Shown: positions 8,537 through 17,501 of the stretch, piece after piece
Position numbering within the stretch: the first letter of the stretch is position 1
How the letters are laid out: each line of letters starts with the position of its first letter
Source: Symplocastrum torsivum CPER-KK1
GTDB lineage: Bacteria > Cyanobacteriota > Cyanobacteriia > Cyanobacteriales > Coleofasciculaceae
NCBI GenBank assembly: GCA_019358875.1
Contig: JAHHIF010000010.1
Span: 119,331-183,330, forward strand
Length of the DNA stretch: 64,000 nt
Direction of reading: 5' to 3'
The notes under the pieces: generated by a model
Databases searched by the model: none
The model's input: the letters and a program-made list of their open reading frames with translations, nothing else
Told to the model about the DNA's origin: nothing
Made by a program: the position numbers and the translations under genes

Positions 8537-8667
8537 ATGCGATCGCTTGTTGTTATTCCTCTGAATTAAGTTCACGTCACTTTTTAGAAGGAAAAAATGT
8601 GATCGCACCTCAGGATACTGCGCGATCGCGTTTTCTTCAGGCAGCAGAAGCATCATTGCTGCTATCG
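8537..8667. other. HIP1-rich spacer
   Basis: Contains several GCGATCGC sites and a short stretch (about 8597-8655: GCGATCGCGTTTT then TTCAGGCAGCAGAAGCATCA) that reappears in altered form at about 11124-11157. No gene is seen. Together with the small minus-strand frame at 8668-8826 and the empty 8827-9085, this makes up the 549-bp argJ-STAND gap. Confidence 0.4.
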
Positions 8668-8826
8668 TCAATTGCGATCGCGTCGCCGTATTGACTTGGG
8701 GGTAGTTTTTGACTTGGCTGTCAGCTTGGCGAGAAATTCTTCCATTCCTGGTATTTCCAATTGGTAGAATGTGGTCTGAATTTCTGGACTATTAGCCTGG
8801 TTGTCTTTGATGGGTTCGAGAGCCAT
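8668..8826 (-). CDS. Small 52-residue hypothetical protein
   Basis: The frame starts at ATG 8826 with a GGAGG box 11 bp upstream and encodes MALEPIKDNQ... followed by an acidic/aromatic middle (TFYQLEIPGMEEFLAKL) and a very basic end (SIRRRDRN). No family is recognised. It is divergent from the STAND ATPase gene downstream and could share its control region. The good ribosome site favours a real gene, but the length is too short for certainty. Confidence 0.4.
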   Translation of the reverse strand: MALEPIKDNQANSPEIQTTFYQLEIPGMEEFLAKLTAKSKTTPKSIRRRDRN

Positions 8827-9085
8827 CTGGTTTAATGCCTCCGCTTGAGTAACTGAGTCAAGTGTGCAGGTTTAATGAAGGCTAAACCAGCGAAGTCCGA
8901 GCAGTTAAACCACGAACTTAAAGTTTTTTGCTATCTTTTGGCAAAGCCAGTGAGGGCAAGTCCTGAAAGCGTTAGCCAACCTCAACTTCAGAAATGGACT
9001 GGATTTCTTAAAATCAGGGAAAAGCCATTATCTTCCCGGAAGTCAGCCTCAACATCTGCAACGGGAAGTTAAGCTACCTCAGCCA

Positions 9086-10915
9086 ATGTCTCTACAGATG
9101 CAAAAACGTACTCGCGGTTACATCCTCACTCGCCAAGGCGTGGAAAAACTCGAAGCTGCTAAACGGGAGTGGGAAAACCAGCATGGTGCTAGGTGTACAC
9201 AGGAAAAGATGAAGGAACTAACCAGTGCCTATAAGGAGGACGGCTTATACACTGGCACGATTAGAAAAATATTTAAGGGTGAGAAAGAGGTTGATAGGGA
9301 ATCTATTCACTGTCTGTTCAGTGCTTTCAACCTGCAACTAGATGATGATGACCTTACTTCTGAACCTCAAGCCTGTCTGCCGAAGCTAGACCCGAACTTC
9401 TTAGGACGAGATGAGGCGATCGCAGACCTCAACACCTTTGTCTCTCAAGGGGCAAAAGTCATCCTCATTTACGGCAAAGGTGGGGTAGGTAAGACAACTC
9501 TGGCTAAAAAGTACTTCAGCACATGGGAGTTCGACTTAGTTCTGGAACCTCCGATGGCAAAGGAAACAAAGAACATTACACCTATAGAAAGTGTTGTTGA
9601 GGAATTGCTGCGAGACTTACAAGGTGAACCCGCACAGGATTTTGGTATAACACTAAAGCGGCTAAAGCAGCAGCTTAAAACTCAAAAGGTTGGTGTTTTG
9701 ATTGATAACCTCGAACCAGCTCTAGACAAAGACGGCAAGTTCATTGAAGCACATCGGGGTTATGTAGAGTTATTCAGCGTTTTAGCTGATTCAGATGTAC
9801 AAGCTGTAACGCTGGTTACAAGCCGTGAGTGTCTCAATGAGTCTTGTGTGAATGTTAAGCCTTACGAGTTGAAAGGGATGGCTAAAGACACATGGCAGCA
9901 GTACTTTAGCAGCCGCAATTTTGACACAGATTCTCCAGCTTTGAGTGAGATGCATAAAGCCTATGGTGGCAATGCCAAAGCGATGCAAATCCTCTGTAGT
10001 ACGATTCAAGAGGATTATGAAGGCGACTTAGAGGCTTATTGGCAAGAAAATCAAGGCTATTTGTTAATAGAGAGAGAGTTAGAGGATTTAGTTAAAAGTC
10101 AGTTTGACCGTCTAGGAAAGCATGATACTGAAGCCTATCAACTCCTTTGCCGTTTGGGATGCTATCGCTATCAAGAAATTCCTTCAGTACCCATAAATGG
10201 AGTCTTGTGTCTGCTATGGAACATACCCGAAGAACAACACAATCGCGTTATTAAATCATTGCGATATCGGGCTTTAGTAGAATTTAACAAGGGAAGATAC
10301 TGGTTGCATCCAGTAATTCAGTCAGAAGCAGTGAGAAGGCTGAAGTCAAATAAGGATTGGCAATTAGTAAACGCCAAAGCAACCTATTTTGGGCTTGAAA
10401 ATTTTGGAGAAGATATCCTGAAACTTTTACAGTTCTTGTACCACTACAAAGAGTTTTCTGGGGAGTTAACAAAACTTGCAGAGCTGTGGCCTGATGAGTC
10501 AGAATTTTCTGGATCAGAACAAACTTTGAAAGAATTAGTTGAAATAGGAAGCGATATGGCTAATTCTTGCTACTTCGAGGGATTACTTTTAAAAAAACTG
10601 GATCTAATTGAAGAGAGTAATATTTATTTTCAAAAAGCAATTTTAATTTTAAATACAGTAGGAGAATTGAAACAAGCTGAAGAAGTACAACAGGTAATAG
10701 AGAATGATGGAGAAGCAATAGAAATAACAGAAGTTTTGTACAAAATAGCTGAATGTAGCTATAACGATGGACTTCGCTTCAAAAGAATAGAGGAAAGCAT
10801 AGGTGAAATTGAGGGAAGTAAAATTTTTTTTCAAGAGGCAATTGATCTGTTCAATTTTATAGGGGCATTTGAAGAAGTTGAGGAAGTTCGACGAGCGATG
10901 GTAAGCGAAACATGA
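9086..10915 (+). CDS. STAND NTPase: HTH-like domain + NB-ARC + helical C-terminus
   Basis: A 609-residue signal-transduction ATPase. Residues 8-95 match the small HTH-like domain (RGYILTRQGVEKL..., ending in AFNLQLDDDDL) that fronts many cyanobacterial NB-ARC proteins. The NB-ARC ATPase follows: Walker A GKGGVGKTT (130-138), Walker B VGVLIDNLE (202-210), sensor TSR (245-247) and a GLPL-like YGGNAKAM (293-300). After a winged-helix region, the last 150 residues are helical and TPR-like and markedly AT-rich. STAND proteins oligomerise on sensing a trigger. No separate effector domain is visible, so it is either a regulator acting through the HTH or part of a defence module. Neighbouring TA genes support an accessory island; the role is inferred. 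Confidence 0.8.
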   Translation: MSLQMQKRTRGYILTRQGVEKLEAAKREWENQHGARCTQEKMKELTSAYKEDGLYTGTIRKIFKGEKEVDRESIHCLFSAFNLQLDDDDLTSEPQACLPKLDPNFLGRDEAIADLNTFVSQGAKVILIYGKGGVGKTTLAKKYFSTWEFDLVLEPPMAKETKNITPIESVVEELLRDLQGEPAQDFGITLKRLKQQLKTQKVGVLIDNLEPALDKDGKFIEAHRGYVELFSVLADSDVQAVTLVTSRECLNESCVNVKPYELKGMAKDTWQQYFSSRNFDTDSPALSEMHKAYGGNAKAMQILCSTIQEDYEGDLEAYWQENQGYLLIERELEDLVKSQFDRLGKHDTEAYQLLCRLGCYRYQEIPSVPINGVLCLLWNIPEEQHNRVIKSLRYRALVEFNKGRYWLHPVIQSEAVRRLKSNKDWQLVNAKATYFGLENFGEDILKLLQFLYHYKEFSGELTKLAELWPDESEFSGSEQTLKELVEIGSDMANSCYFEGLLLKKLDLIEESNIYFQKAILILNTVGELKQAEEVQQVIENDGEAIEITEVLYKIAECSYNDGLRFKRIEESIGEIEGSKIFFQEAIDLFNFIGAFEEVEEVRRAMVSET

Positions 10916-10916
10916 G

Positions 10917-11013
10917 TATAGCAAGCAAAGCAAAGCTTAGGACAACAGGCTCTTTGGAGCAAAAAGCTTAAGCCCTTTGCTCATGTCCTAATGTATACTT
11001 CGACTGCTATAAA
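10917..11013. repeat. Hairpin element with TATAGCA...TGCTATA ends
   Basis: Begins TATAGCAAGC 3 bp after the STAND stop codon and ends CGACTGCTATA. Internally TTAGGACA pairs with TGTCCTAA, and AGCAAAAAGC/GCTTAAGCCC adds structure. It resembles a miniature inverted-repeat element and may also terminate the upstream transcript. The rest of the 10916-11270 gap has HIP1 sites and the promoter of the TA pair. Confidence 0.55.
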
Positions 11014-11270
11014 TTTGGAGCGTACCTCTCACCACCACAAAGCTAAAGGTGCGATTTTCTAATAGGAGTGGAGGAGCGATCGCTTTTTGGAGTACTGGGT
11101 GATCGCGCAGCATCCTGAAGTGCGATCGCATTTTATTCAGGTAGCAGGAGCGTCAGACAAAACATCTATGCAGAACTTTATTAAAATAATTTAAACACTA
11201 CCGTAGCAACTAGGCTATTTATTCCGGTCAATTAAAAGACAGCTCATAAAAACAAGAGGAAGTAATCACA

Positions 11271-11510
11271 ATGCAGCCAGCTTTGCACCTTAGCACTAAA
11301 GTCTTACCAGGCAACAAAATCGAAATATCTGCTCCAGAGTTGCTAGTGGGTAATACTGTAGAAGTTTTCGTAATCCTAAAAGACACCTCATCTAGCAGCC
11401 GTTGCTCTGCCATAGACTTACTAGATAAATTGCCTGGACAAAGACTGTTTAAAACGCCTGAAGAAGCTGACCAGTATCTCCAAGAGGAACGCAGCGCGTG
11501 GGAGATCTGA
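11271..11510 (+). CDS. Antitoxin-like protein of a PIN-toxin pair
   Basis: A 79-residue protein with an AbrB/SpoVT-like or related start (KVLPGNKIEISAPEL..GNTVEVFVIL) and an acidic C-terminal helix (EEADQYLQEERSAWEI) that would wrap the toxin. A GAGGAAG ribosome site lies 9 bp before ATG. The downstream PIN gene overlaps it by 13 bp, the usual toxin-antitoxin arrangement. The exact antitoxin family is not certain; function is assigned from the partner. Confidence 0.75.
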   Translation: MQPALHLSTKVLPGNKIEISAPELLVGNTVEVFVILKDTSSSSRCSAIDLLDKLPGQRLFKTPEEADQYLQEERSAWEI

Positions 11511-11941
11511 CGCTGCCAGATTCTAGCCTTGTTTATGTAGATACTCAAATTCTCATCTACAGCGTAGAAAAGCATCCAGCTTATTGGTCACTCCTGCGCC
11601 CCTTGTGGCTGAAGTCTGCAACTGGTAATATCCAAATTATCAGCAGTAAACTGGCATTATTAGAAACTTTGGTTGCTCCTCTCAAGAATGCTGATTCAGT
11701 TCTAATTACTGCTTATGAAACGCTGCTTTTATCTATAGAAATGCAACTGATGCCAATCACAAGAGCAATTTTGAGAGAGGCTGCACAATTTTGTGCCCAA
11801 ACAAACCTGCGGACACCCGATACTATCCATGCAGCAACAGCGATCGCTCATGGCTGTAGCATTTTTCTAACGAACGATAATGGCTTCCGTCGCGTTTCCA
11901 ATCTGCCTCTAGTTGTTCTAAGCGATATTGCAGCTACTTGA
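11498..11941 (+). CDS. PIN-domain RNase toxin (VapC-type)
   Basis: A 147-residue PIN domain with the four acidic positions expected for metal-dependent RNase activity: D15 (VYVDTQILIY), E56 (ALLETLV), D108 (TPDTIHAATA) and D127 (TNDNGF). It starts at GTG 11498 inside the antitoxin gene with GAGGA about 9 bp upstream, so translation is coupled. VapC toxins cleave tRNA or rRNA when the antitoxin is lost. All catalytic residues are intact, so the pair looks functional. Confidence 0.88.
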   Translation: MGDLTLPDSSLVYVDTQILIYSVEKHPAYWSLLRPLWLKSATGNIQIISSKLALLETLVAPLKNADSVLITAYETLLLSIEMQLMPITRAILREAAQFCAQTNLRTPDTIHAATAIAHGCSIFLTNDNGFRRVSNLPLVVLSDIAAT

Positions 11942-12005
11942 TAGCACTACTTGAACGGGTCAGATGCTCAATAGCGAAGTGGTGATGCAACGCAGATCTA
12001 CTTTT

Positions 12006-13847
12006 TTACATCCCTGGCATATGCGTCTCAATCAAGCTACCGTCAGGATTGTAAACATCTACGCGAATTCGAGCATTATCACTAATCGCTTCAAGCGCTT
12101 CTCCCAATGTCAAAATGTGATTGACAACACCCGCTTGAACATTAGAGTCACCTCTCGCTTTCGCTATGGTTGCAGTTTGTCTCACCTTTTGCATATAGGT
12201 TGGTGACAAGCGAACCTGGATGGCGTTGCTGGTAAGCGTGTAGCTACAAACCTGCTGGGTTTTGCCAAAGCACGTTTGATGCAAATCACTTCGGGCTTGT
12301 TGTAGCTTCAAAACCACCTGTAACTGTCCTTGCGCTTGCTTGAGAGCTTGTGTGTAGGGAGCAACGAGTGATTGTGCCTTGGCGTGGTAAAAGGTGCCAT
12401 TGGGAACCTGATTTAAATAGTTCAAGGCATTGCGCCAGTGAACTAACGCCATTGACCATTGACTATCAGACTGGGAATTTTTGGCAAGTTGAGCAATCCG
12501 GAGTCCTTGATTGTAGGCATTAGTAGCAAATTGCTCTTGAGCTTTGCGATCGCGTGCTACAGCCATCTTTGGCAGATACAATGCTGACAACTGCTGTGCC
12601 TCTTCGTATGCCGTTGTGCCTTGAGGAATCTGCTTGAGACGGTTCATTGCAACCTGCCAGGTGGAATAGACGAGTTGCCAATGCGGTAAGGTTTGAGCGA
12701 CACCTTGACGTGCCTCAGCAATTAACGCTGCTTCTTTTGCCGAGTTAATATATCCTTGAGCCTGTCGCTCCTTGACCAATCGTTGATTGGTTTGGGCTAA
12801 ATTCGCCTTGTATTCCTTAATTTTTTGTTGCGCTAGGGGTTGGAGATTACTCTTCGTGGGAAGCTGTTCTAACTGTGCGATCGCTTCTCGCCATAGACTC
12901 TGCACTTCGATCCACCTTGAAGCTGGATGAGGCGGATTTTGACTTTTATAAGAAGCCCTCGCCGCCGTCTTCAATGCTGTTACCATCTCATCAACCCGTT
13001 CTGCTTGCGCTTCATAGGCTTTCAGCAGTTCTTCAGCTTGCCTATGATGGCTCGACCAAGAGGGAATCGACTCCAGAATCTGAATCGCATCCAGTAACTG
13101 CTGTTGCGCCTCCAGAACATCCTTCCCTGAACCAGGGTTTTGCAGCGTTGCCGTAGATTGTTCACTCAAGCCTTGAGCCTCAGGAATTGCTCTACACACG
13201 CCAATAACACAAGGACGGGTGAGAACATAAAGGCTAGTAGAGAAAACCGCCAAACTCAAACCCACACCAGCAACAATTAATGGCAGCAAAGAGGACTTTG
13301 ACTTGGGTTTGCTGGCTTCTGTCTCAGGTGATTCAGGCGACCAAACATCCGGTTGAGGCTCGTCTTCTGAAATCGGCTCATCCCAAGGGTGAGGCAACTC
13401 TGAATCGGTTGTCGGTGCCTCCGGGCTTTGAGTAAACTCACTTTCAGTCCAATCACTCTCTGTTTCCTCAACGGCGGGGTTAAGGAATTTCGGGAAATTC
13501 TCTACTGTCTCAACAGGTCTATCAGCAGTTACTATTGGCTCGGAGAGGTACTCGGTTAGGAACGAGTGGGAAGCATAAGATTGCTTTTGCCCTGCTACCC
13601 GCAAATAAATTTTTACCGGATTGCCAACTGACGAATGATGCTCAAGAATCGTTTGCTCCAAAAAATCAAAGATTTCTTGTTGCTCTAGCATCACATCTAC
13701 CCGATGTTGAACCAGAATCATCAGCGCCCCTTCCTTAAGCAGACACCGCACCTGAATTGGGACAAGTGTCGAGAGTCTTTTCTGCAAGTCTGCCTGTAAA
13801 ACATGCCCTAAGATTTCTAAATCGTCGGGGCGCGTCGCTGTTTTCAT
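12006..13847 (-). CDS. Large single-TM protein with repeated WxxAxxxLxxIP helical units
   Basis: 613 residues. A cytoplasmic N-domain (1-100; residues 28-85 alternate strand and helix) is followed by an acidic Pro-rich linker (110-185), one TM helix (about 187-209) and a C-terminal region outside the membrane. Four helical repeats follow the pattern W..A...L..(I/L/V)P......A..L...Y, at about residues 250-280, 310-340, 385-415 and 455-485, resembling divergent TPRs. The last 110 residues form a separate domain with two Cys (CFGKTQQVC) that may form a disulfide. The protein looks like a conserved cyanobacterial hypothetical of unknown function. It is transcribed alone. Confidence 0.75.
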   Translation of the reverse strand: MKTATRPDDLEILGHVLQADLQKRLSTLVPIQVRCLLKEGALMILVQHRVDVMLEQQEIFDFLEQTILEHHSSVGNPVKIYLRVAGQKQSYASHSFLTEYLSEPIVTADRPVETVENFPKFLNPAVEETESDWTESEFTQSPEAPTTDSELPHPWDEPISEDEPQPDVWSPESPETEASKPKSKSSLLPLIVAGVGLSLAVFSTSLYVLTRPCVIGVCRAIPEAQGLSEQSTATLQNPGSGKDVLEAQQQLLDAIQILESIPSWSSHHRQAEELLKAYEAQAERVDEMVTALKTAARASYKSQNPPHPASRWIEVQSLWREAIAQLEQLPTKSNLQPLAQQKIKEYKANLAQTNQRLVKERQAQGYINSAKEAALIAEARQGVAQTLPHWQLVYSTWQVAMNRLKQIPQGTTAYEEAQQLSALYLPKMAVARDRKAQEQFATNAYNQGLRIAQLAKNSQSDSQWSMALVHWRNALNYLNQVPNGTFYHAKAQSLVAPYTQALKQAQGQLQVVLKLQQARSDLHQTCFGKTQQVCSYTLTSNAIQVRLSPTYMQKVRQTATIAKARGDSNVQAGVVNHILTLGEALEAISDNARIRVDVYNPDGSLIETHMPGM

Positions 13848-14156
13848 CTGACCACACCGTTCTTCTAAATATAAGCTGTCGCTTTTTGTCCGTTGTCCGT
13901 TGCAACCGACTACTGACTACTAACTACTGACCAATCACCCAGAGCTATAAACGAAGTCATTAGCCGACCTTGATGTAAAAGCCTGATTTTACCAGTTTCT
14001 CCTTGCGGGTAGATGCACAATACCAGTTTTCGTTGGAATTATAAACGAATACCTTGAGTGTTGTTTCAACTAACCTCTAATCTCTCCTGAATCTTTTTAA
14101 GATGCAAATAGATACTAAATAGCACTTAACAAGCGACTAAAAGCAAAAAACTTATT
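13848..14156. other. Divergent intergenic region with short tandem repeats
   Basis: This 309-bp spacer separates divergent genes and must hold two promoters. It includes a short-repeat stretch (GTCCGTTGTCCGTTG, then ACTACTGACTACTAACTACTG at about 13887-13928) of the kind scattered in filamentous cyanobacteria. No small gene is seen. Confidence 0.4.
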
Positions 14157-15068
14157 ATGACTCAGGCTTCCCCTTTAGCTGAACAAGTGATCTTGATTAC
14201 TGGCGCTTCCGCAGGAATTGGCGCTGCCCTTGCCCGACAATTAGCTGTCAAAGCCTTGGGCATTCGCTTGGTACTGGCTGCCCGTAATCAGCAAAAGCTT
14301 GAGGCTGTAGCGACTGAGTGCCTTAAAGCAGGTGCCGATGTTTTGGTTGTGCCGACTGACATGGCTCAAGTTGAACAGGTAAAAGCCTTGGCACACTCAG
14401 CGATTGAACGTTTTGGACGAGTGGATGCCCTTGTCAATAACGCAGGTTATGGGCAGATGGGACCCATTGAATTAATCTTACCGGAAGACGCTCAACGACA
14501 GTTTGCTGTAAATTTCCACGGTCCATTAGTCTTAACCCAAACGTTAATCCCGGTCATGCGTGACCAAGGATGCGGACGAATTATCAATGTGTCATCCCTA
14601 GGAGGGCGTCTGCCGTTTCCGGCTGGCGGTATGTATAGTGCGTCTAAGTTTGCCCTGGAAGCACTTAGTGATGTGCTGCGAATGGAGTTAGAGGCATTTA
14701 ATATCAAAGTCAGCGTAATCGAGCCAGGACCCGTAACAACGGAGTTTTTCAGTGTGGCTGGCGATAGAGTTGATCTGAATGTTCCGGAAGCTGGGAGAAC
14801 ACTCTATCGACCTGCTATACAGGCAATCAAAGAAATAGAACAGCAAACCGCGCCTCTAGCCTGGAGTTCAGAACGAGTAGCCCATGTGATTATCCGGGCG
14901 ATTACTGACCGACATCCCCGTCCCCGCTACTTAGCAGCAACAGGTGGGAGGATGATGCTGTTTTTGATGACGAAATTGATGCCCACGAAGCTTTTGGATA
15001 TGTTCTGGAAGCGTTTCTATCGAATTGATCAAGTTGAAAAAGACTGGAAAAGGCGCTCTAGTGTGTAA
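14157..15068 (+). CDS. Short-chain dehydrogenase/reductase
   Basis: A 303-residue classical SDR. The NAD(P) motif TGASAGIG is at 15-22, NNAG at 94-97, the catalytic Ser at 147 (INVSSLGG) and YxxxK as Y160-K164. An Arg at 43 (AARN) after beta-2 suggests NADPH preference. The extended C-terminus with a hydrophobic MMLFLMTKLMP segment resembles the SDRs that act on lipid-like or ketone substrates. The substrate cannot be told. No operon partner; the next gene starts 75 bp downstream and could be co-transcribed. Confidence 0.92.
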   Translation: MTQASPLAEQVILITGASAGIGAALARQLAVKALGIRLVLAARNQQKLEAVATECLKAGADVLVVPTDMAQVEQVKALAHSAIERFGRVDALVNNAGYGQMGPIELILPEDAQRQFAVNFHGPLVLTQTLIPVMRDQGCGRIINVSSLGGRLPFPAGGMYSASKFALEALSDVLRMELEAFNIKVSVIEPGPVTTEFFSVAGDRVDLNVPEAGRTLYRPAIQAIKEIEQQTAPLAWSSERVAHVIIRAITDRHPRPRYLAATGGRMMLFLMTKLMPTKLLDMFWKRFYRIDQVEKDWKRRSSV

Positions 15069-15143
15069 GCTAACGAACTCGTTAGAACCTCAGAGTTTGG
15101 TAACTTTGATCAGAACCACTGACTGTTAAACTACACTCCATTC

Positions 15144-16427
15144 ATGGACTTATTAGAGTACCAGGCGAAAGCATTGTTTCGTGAGATCGGCATTCCTGTT
15201 TTGCCGTCCCAACGCATTGACCATCCTAGAGACCTCAAGCGTTTAGAGATTCCTTATCCAGTGGTTCTGAAATCTCAGGTGCCTACAGGGGGAAGAGGGA
15301 GAGCGGGTGGTATCCGTTTTGTCGAAAATACCATTGATGCGATCGCAGCCGCTAGGGCAATTTTCAACCTGTCGATTCTCGGTCAGTATCCTCAAGTGTT
15401 GCTAGCCGAGTCCCGCTATAACGCGGAACAGGAGTTTTTTCTGGCAGTCATCCTTGACTACACACTGGGGCGTCCGGTTCTCTTGGGTTCTTCCAGAGGC
15501 GGTGTCAATGTGCAGGCAGTGATCGAACACCTCCAAAGGGTTGTCGTCGATCAAGAATTTTCTCCCTTTTATGCGCGGCGTCTAGTTCTCAAAATGGGAC
15601 TGCAAGGTAATCTCATTGAGTCTGTGAGTGGGATTGTGCAGAAGATGTACCAGCTTTTTGTCGAAAAGGATTTGGACTTAGTGGAAATCAATCCCCTCGG
15701 CATCAGTTCCACAGGTGAGATGATGGCTCTAGACGGCAAAATTATCGCCAATGACAATGCCCTTGGTCGTCATTCTGAGTTGGCAACGTTAGTTTCAACC
15801 AGTAGTGATAGTAAGATTGAGCAACAACTGCCGACCAAGTCCTTGACTGAACTCAACTGGACAGACGGCGATGGCAATATTGGCATCCTTTGTAATGGCA
15901 CTTGTCTTGCTGCCGCAACCTTAGATTTGATTTACCGGGCAAAGGGAAAGCCAGCTACTTGTCTGATTGTGAATGGATATGCTAGTTGGGATTTGCAGTC
16001 TACGTCTTCTCCAGTGCAACAACTGCAAGGCGCACTACAGCAGCTTACGAGCAATGATGGCATCAAGGTTGTTTTGGTCAACATTTTAAGTAGCCCTGCT
16101 GCCAGTGAAGAAGTAGCGGAGGTCATTGCTAACTATCTCCTTTCTCACCTTGGGGAAACATCCGTGTTGAATGAGGCAGACCGAACGGAAAAAGCGATCG
16201 CAATGACCTCACGTTTCCGCCAAGAACGAAGTGATGGTAGTCGTCTTAGCCTCCAACGAACAGCCTCTCAACCCCAACTGCCTCAATTTATTATTCGTGT
16301 TGTTGGGGGGAATTTTAATACGGTCAAAGAGGATTTGGTAAACATGCCTGTACACTGGATTGATAATCTGGATGAGGCAGTTGCAAAAGCAATATCCCTC
16401 GCAACAGCAGCGATCAAGAAAGCCTAA
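15144..16427 (+). CDS. sucC: Succinate-CoA ligase beta-subunit-like protein
   Basis: 427 residues with an ATP-grasp N-terminal region (VVLKSQVPTGGRGRAGGI near 40-57, metal-binding LVEINPLGISSTGEMMALDGK about 180-200) and the flavodoxin-like ligase domain (GNIGILCNGTCLAAATLDL about 254-272). The family makes succinyl-CoA from succinate with NTP, or the reverse. The sequence is divergent: GSSRGGVN replaces the usual EGGV/EGGM loop, and the ligase domain carries an insertion near residues 335-370. It forms an operon with the alpha-like gene. Because the alpha partner lacks its phospho-His, ligase activity is doubtful. Confidence 0.82.
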   Translation: MDLLEYQAKALFREIGIPVLPSQRIDHPRDLKRLEIPYPVVLKSQVPTGGRGRAGGIRFVENTIDAIAAARAIFNLSILGQYPQVLLAESRYNAEQEFFLAVILDYTLGRPVLLGSSRGGVNVQAVIEHLQRVVVDQEFSPFYARRLVLKMGLQGNLIESVSGIVQKMYQLFVEKDLDLVEINPLGISSTGEMMALDGKIIANDNALGRHSELATLVSTSSDSKIEQQLPTKSLTELNWTDGDGNIGILCNGTCLAAATLDLIYRAKGKPATCLIVNGYASWDLQSTSSPVQQLQGALQQLTSNDGIKVVLVNILSSPAASEEVAEVIANYLLSHLGETSVLNEADRTEKAIAMTSRFRQERSDGSRLSLQRTASQPQLPQFIIRVVGGNFNTVKEDLVNMPVHWIDNLDEAVAKAISLATAAIKKA

Positions 16428-16515
16428 GGTTAATCTCCTCTAGCAAGAGCTGGCTGTTCTTGTTATGCTCAAACATCTTCATCTTGCATCTACAGCACAC
16501 GCACATCCAGCAATT

Positions 16516-17406
16516 ATGAACTTGACACCAGACAGCAAAGTCCTGGTACAGGGCATTACACAACCACTTGGCTCCTACCACGCTGCACGAATGAAAGCCT
16601 ATGGCACGAATGTGGTGGCAGGGGTTAGCGCAGGACAGGGAGGGCAAGAATTACATGATCTTCCCGTGTTTGACCTAGTTGAGGAGGCGTGTAACTATGC
16701 TGGATCTGTGGATGCAACGGTTATTTTTGTAGAACCCTACAATGCCCTTGATGCAGCCTTAGAAGCCATAGACGCTGGAATTGGGCAAATTGTTCTTGTC
16801 ACGAGTGGCATTCCGCCTCTAGATATAGTTCGTCTGTTGCAGAAAGCACAATTTACTGACACTCTGGTCATTGGTCCTAGCAGTTCTGGGATTATTGTGC
16901 CAGGAAAACTTTTGTTGGGTACTCAAGAGAGTGAATTTTACACACCTGGCTCAGTAGGGGTGATCACTCGTGCGGCTACCCTTAGTTATGAAATTGCGCT
17001 GACACTGACTCAGGCAGGACTAGGACAGTCAATAGCCGTGAATTTAGGTAGTGATGTCATTGTTGGTTCTTCTTTTCTCCAGTGGCTTCAGGTTTTGGCA
17101 ACAGATGAAAATACAGAAGCGATTGTTTTAGTGGATCAGACAGGGGGCGGGAGTGAAGAAGCAACCGCTCAATATATTGCCGAAGCCGTTGATAAACCCG
17201 TAGTTGCCTACGTTGCTGGACGATATACACCTGTAGATAAACAAGTAGGTAATGCAAGTGCTATCCTTGCCGCTCAGCTATCAGGGCCAGTGACTAATGC
17301 CAGTACCGCTCAACACAAAGTTGCTGCGTTCAAGAAAGCGAAAGTACCAGTGGCAGAACGTCCGTCTCAGATTCCTGAGTTGGTAAGAAAGGCGCTCAAA
17401 AAGTGA
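16516..17406 (+). CDS. sucD: Succinate-CoA ligase alpha-subunit-like protein lacking the phospho-histidine
   Basis: 296 residues from ATG 16516 (MNLTPDSKVLVQGI, the normal SucD start); an upstream in-frame ATG at 16465 would add 17 atypical residues. The Rossmann CoA-binding domain and ligase domain are complete. The invariant GHAGAI motif, whose His is phosphorylated in catalysis (His246 in E. coli), reads GNASAI here, with Asn at residue 246 (codon 17251-17253). The NCPG loop that contacts CoA and the phospho-His reads SSSG. The fold is kept but the phospho-relay residue is gone, suggesting CoA binding, another acyl-CoA reaction or a regulatory role. Confidence 0.82.
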   Translation: MNLTPDSKVLVQGITQPLGSYHAARMKAYGTNVVAGVSAGQGGQELHDLPVFDLVEEACNYAGSVDATVIFVEPYNALDAALEAIDAGIGQIVLVTSGIPPLDIVRLLQKAQFTDTLVIGPSSSGIIVPGKLLLGTQESEFYTPGSVGVITRAATLSYEIALTLTQAGLGQSIAVNLGSDVIVGSSFLQWLQVLATDENTEAIVLVDQTGGGSEEATAQYIAEAVDKPVVAYVAGRYTPVDKQVGNASAILAAQLSGPVTNASTAQHKVAAFKKAKVPVAERPSQIPELVRKALKK

Positions 17407-17501
17407 GATTTTGGGGAAATGCGATCGCCTTTTGAGCCTGATGTCAAGTTGTATTCAAACTAACTTTCTCTCCCCCTGCTTCCCCAACACTCAACATTCA
17501 A

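Noticed and set aside
8797..8830. tRNA T-arm-like GGTTCGAG
   Set aside because: No acceptor stem or anticodon arm can be formed around it. No tRNA was found anywhere in the window.
8875..9072. 65-codon plus-strand frame before the STAND gene
   Set aside because: No ribosome site, low-complexity basic/Ser composition, no recognisable family.
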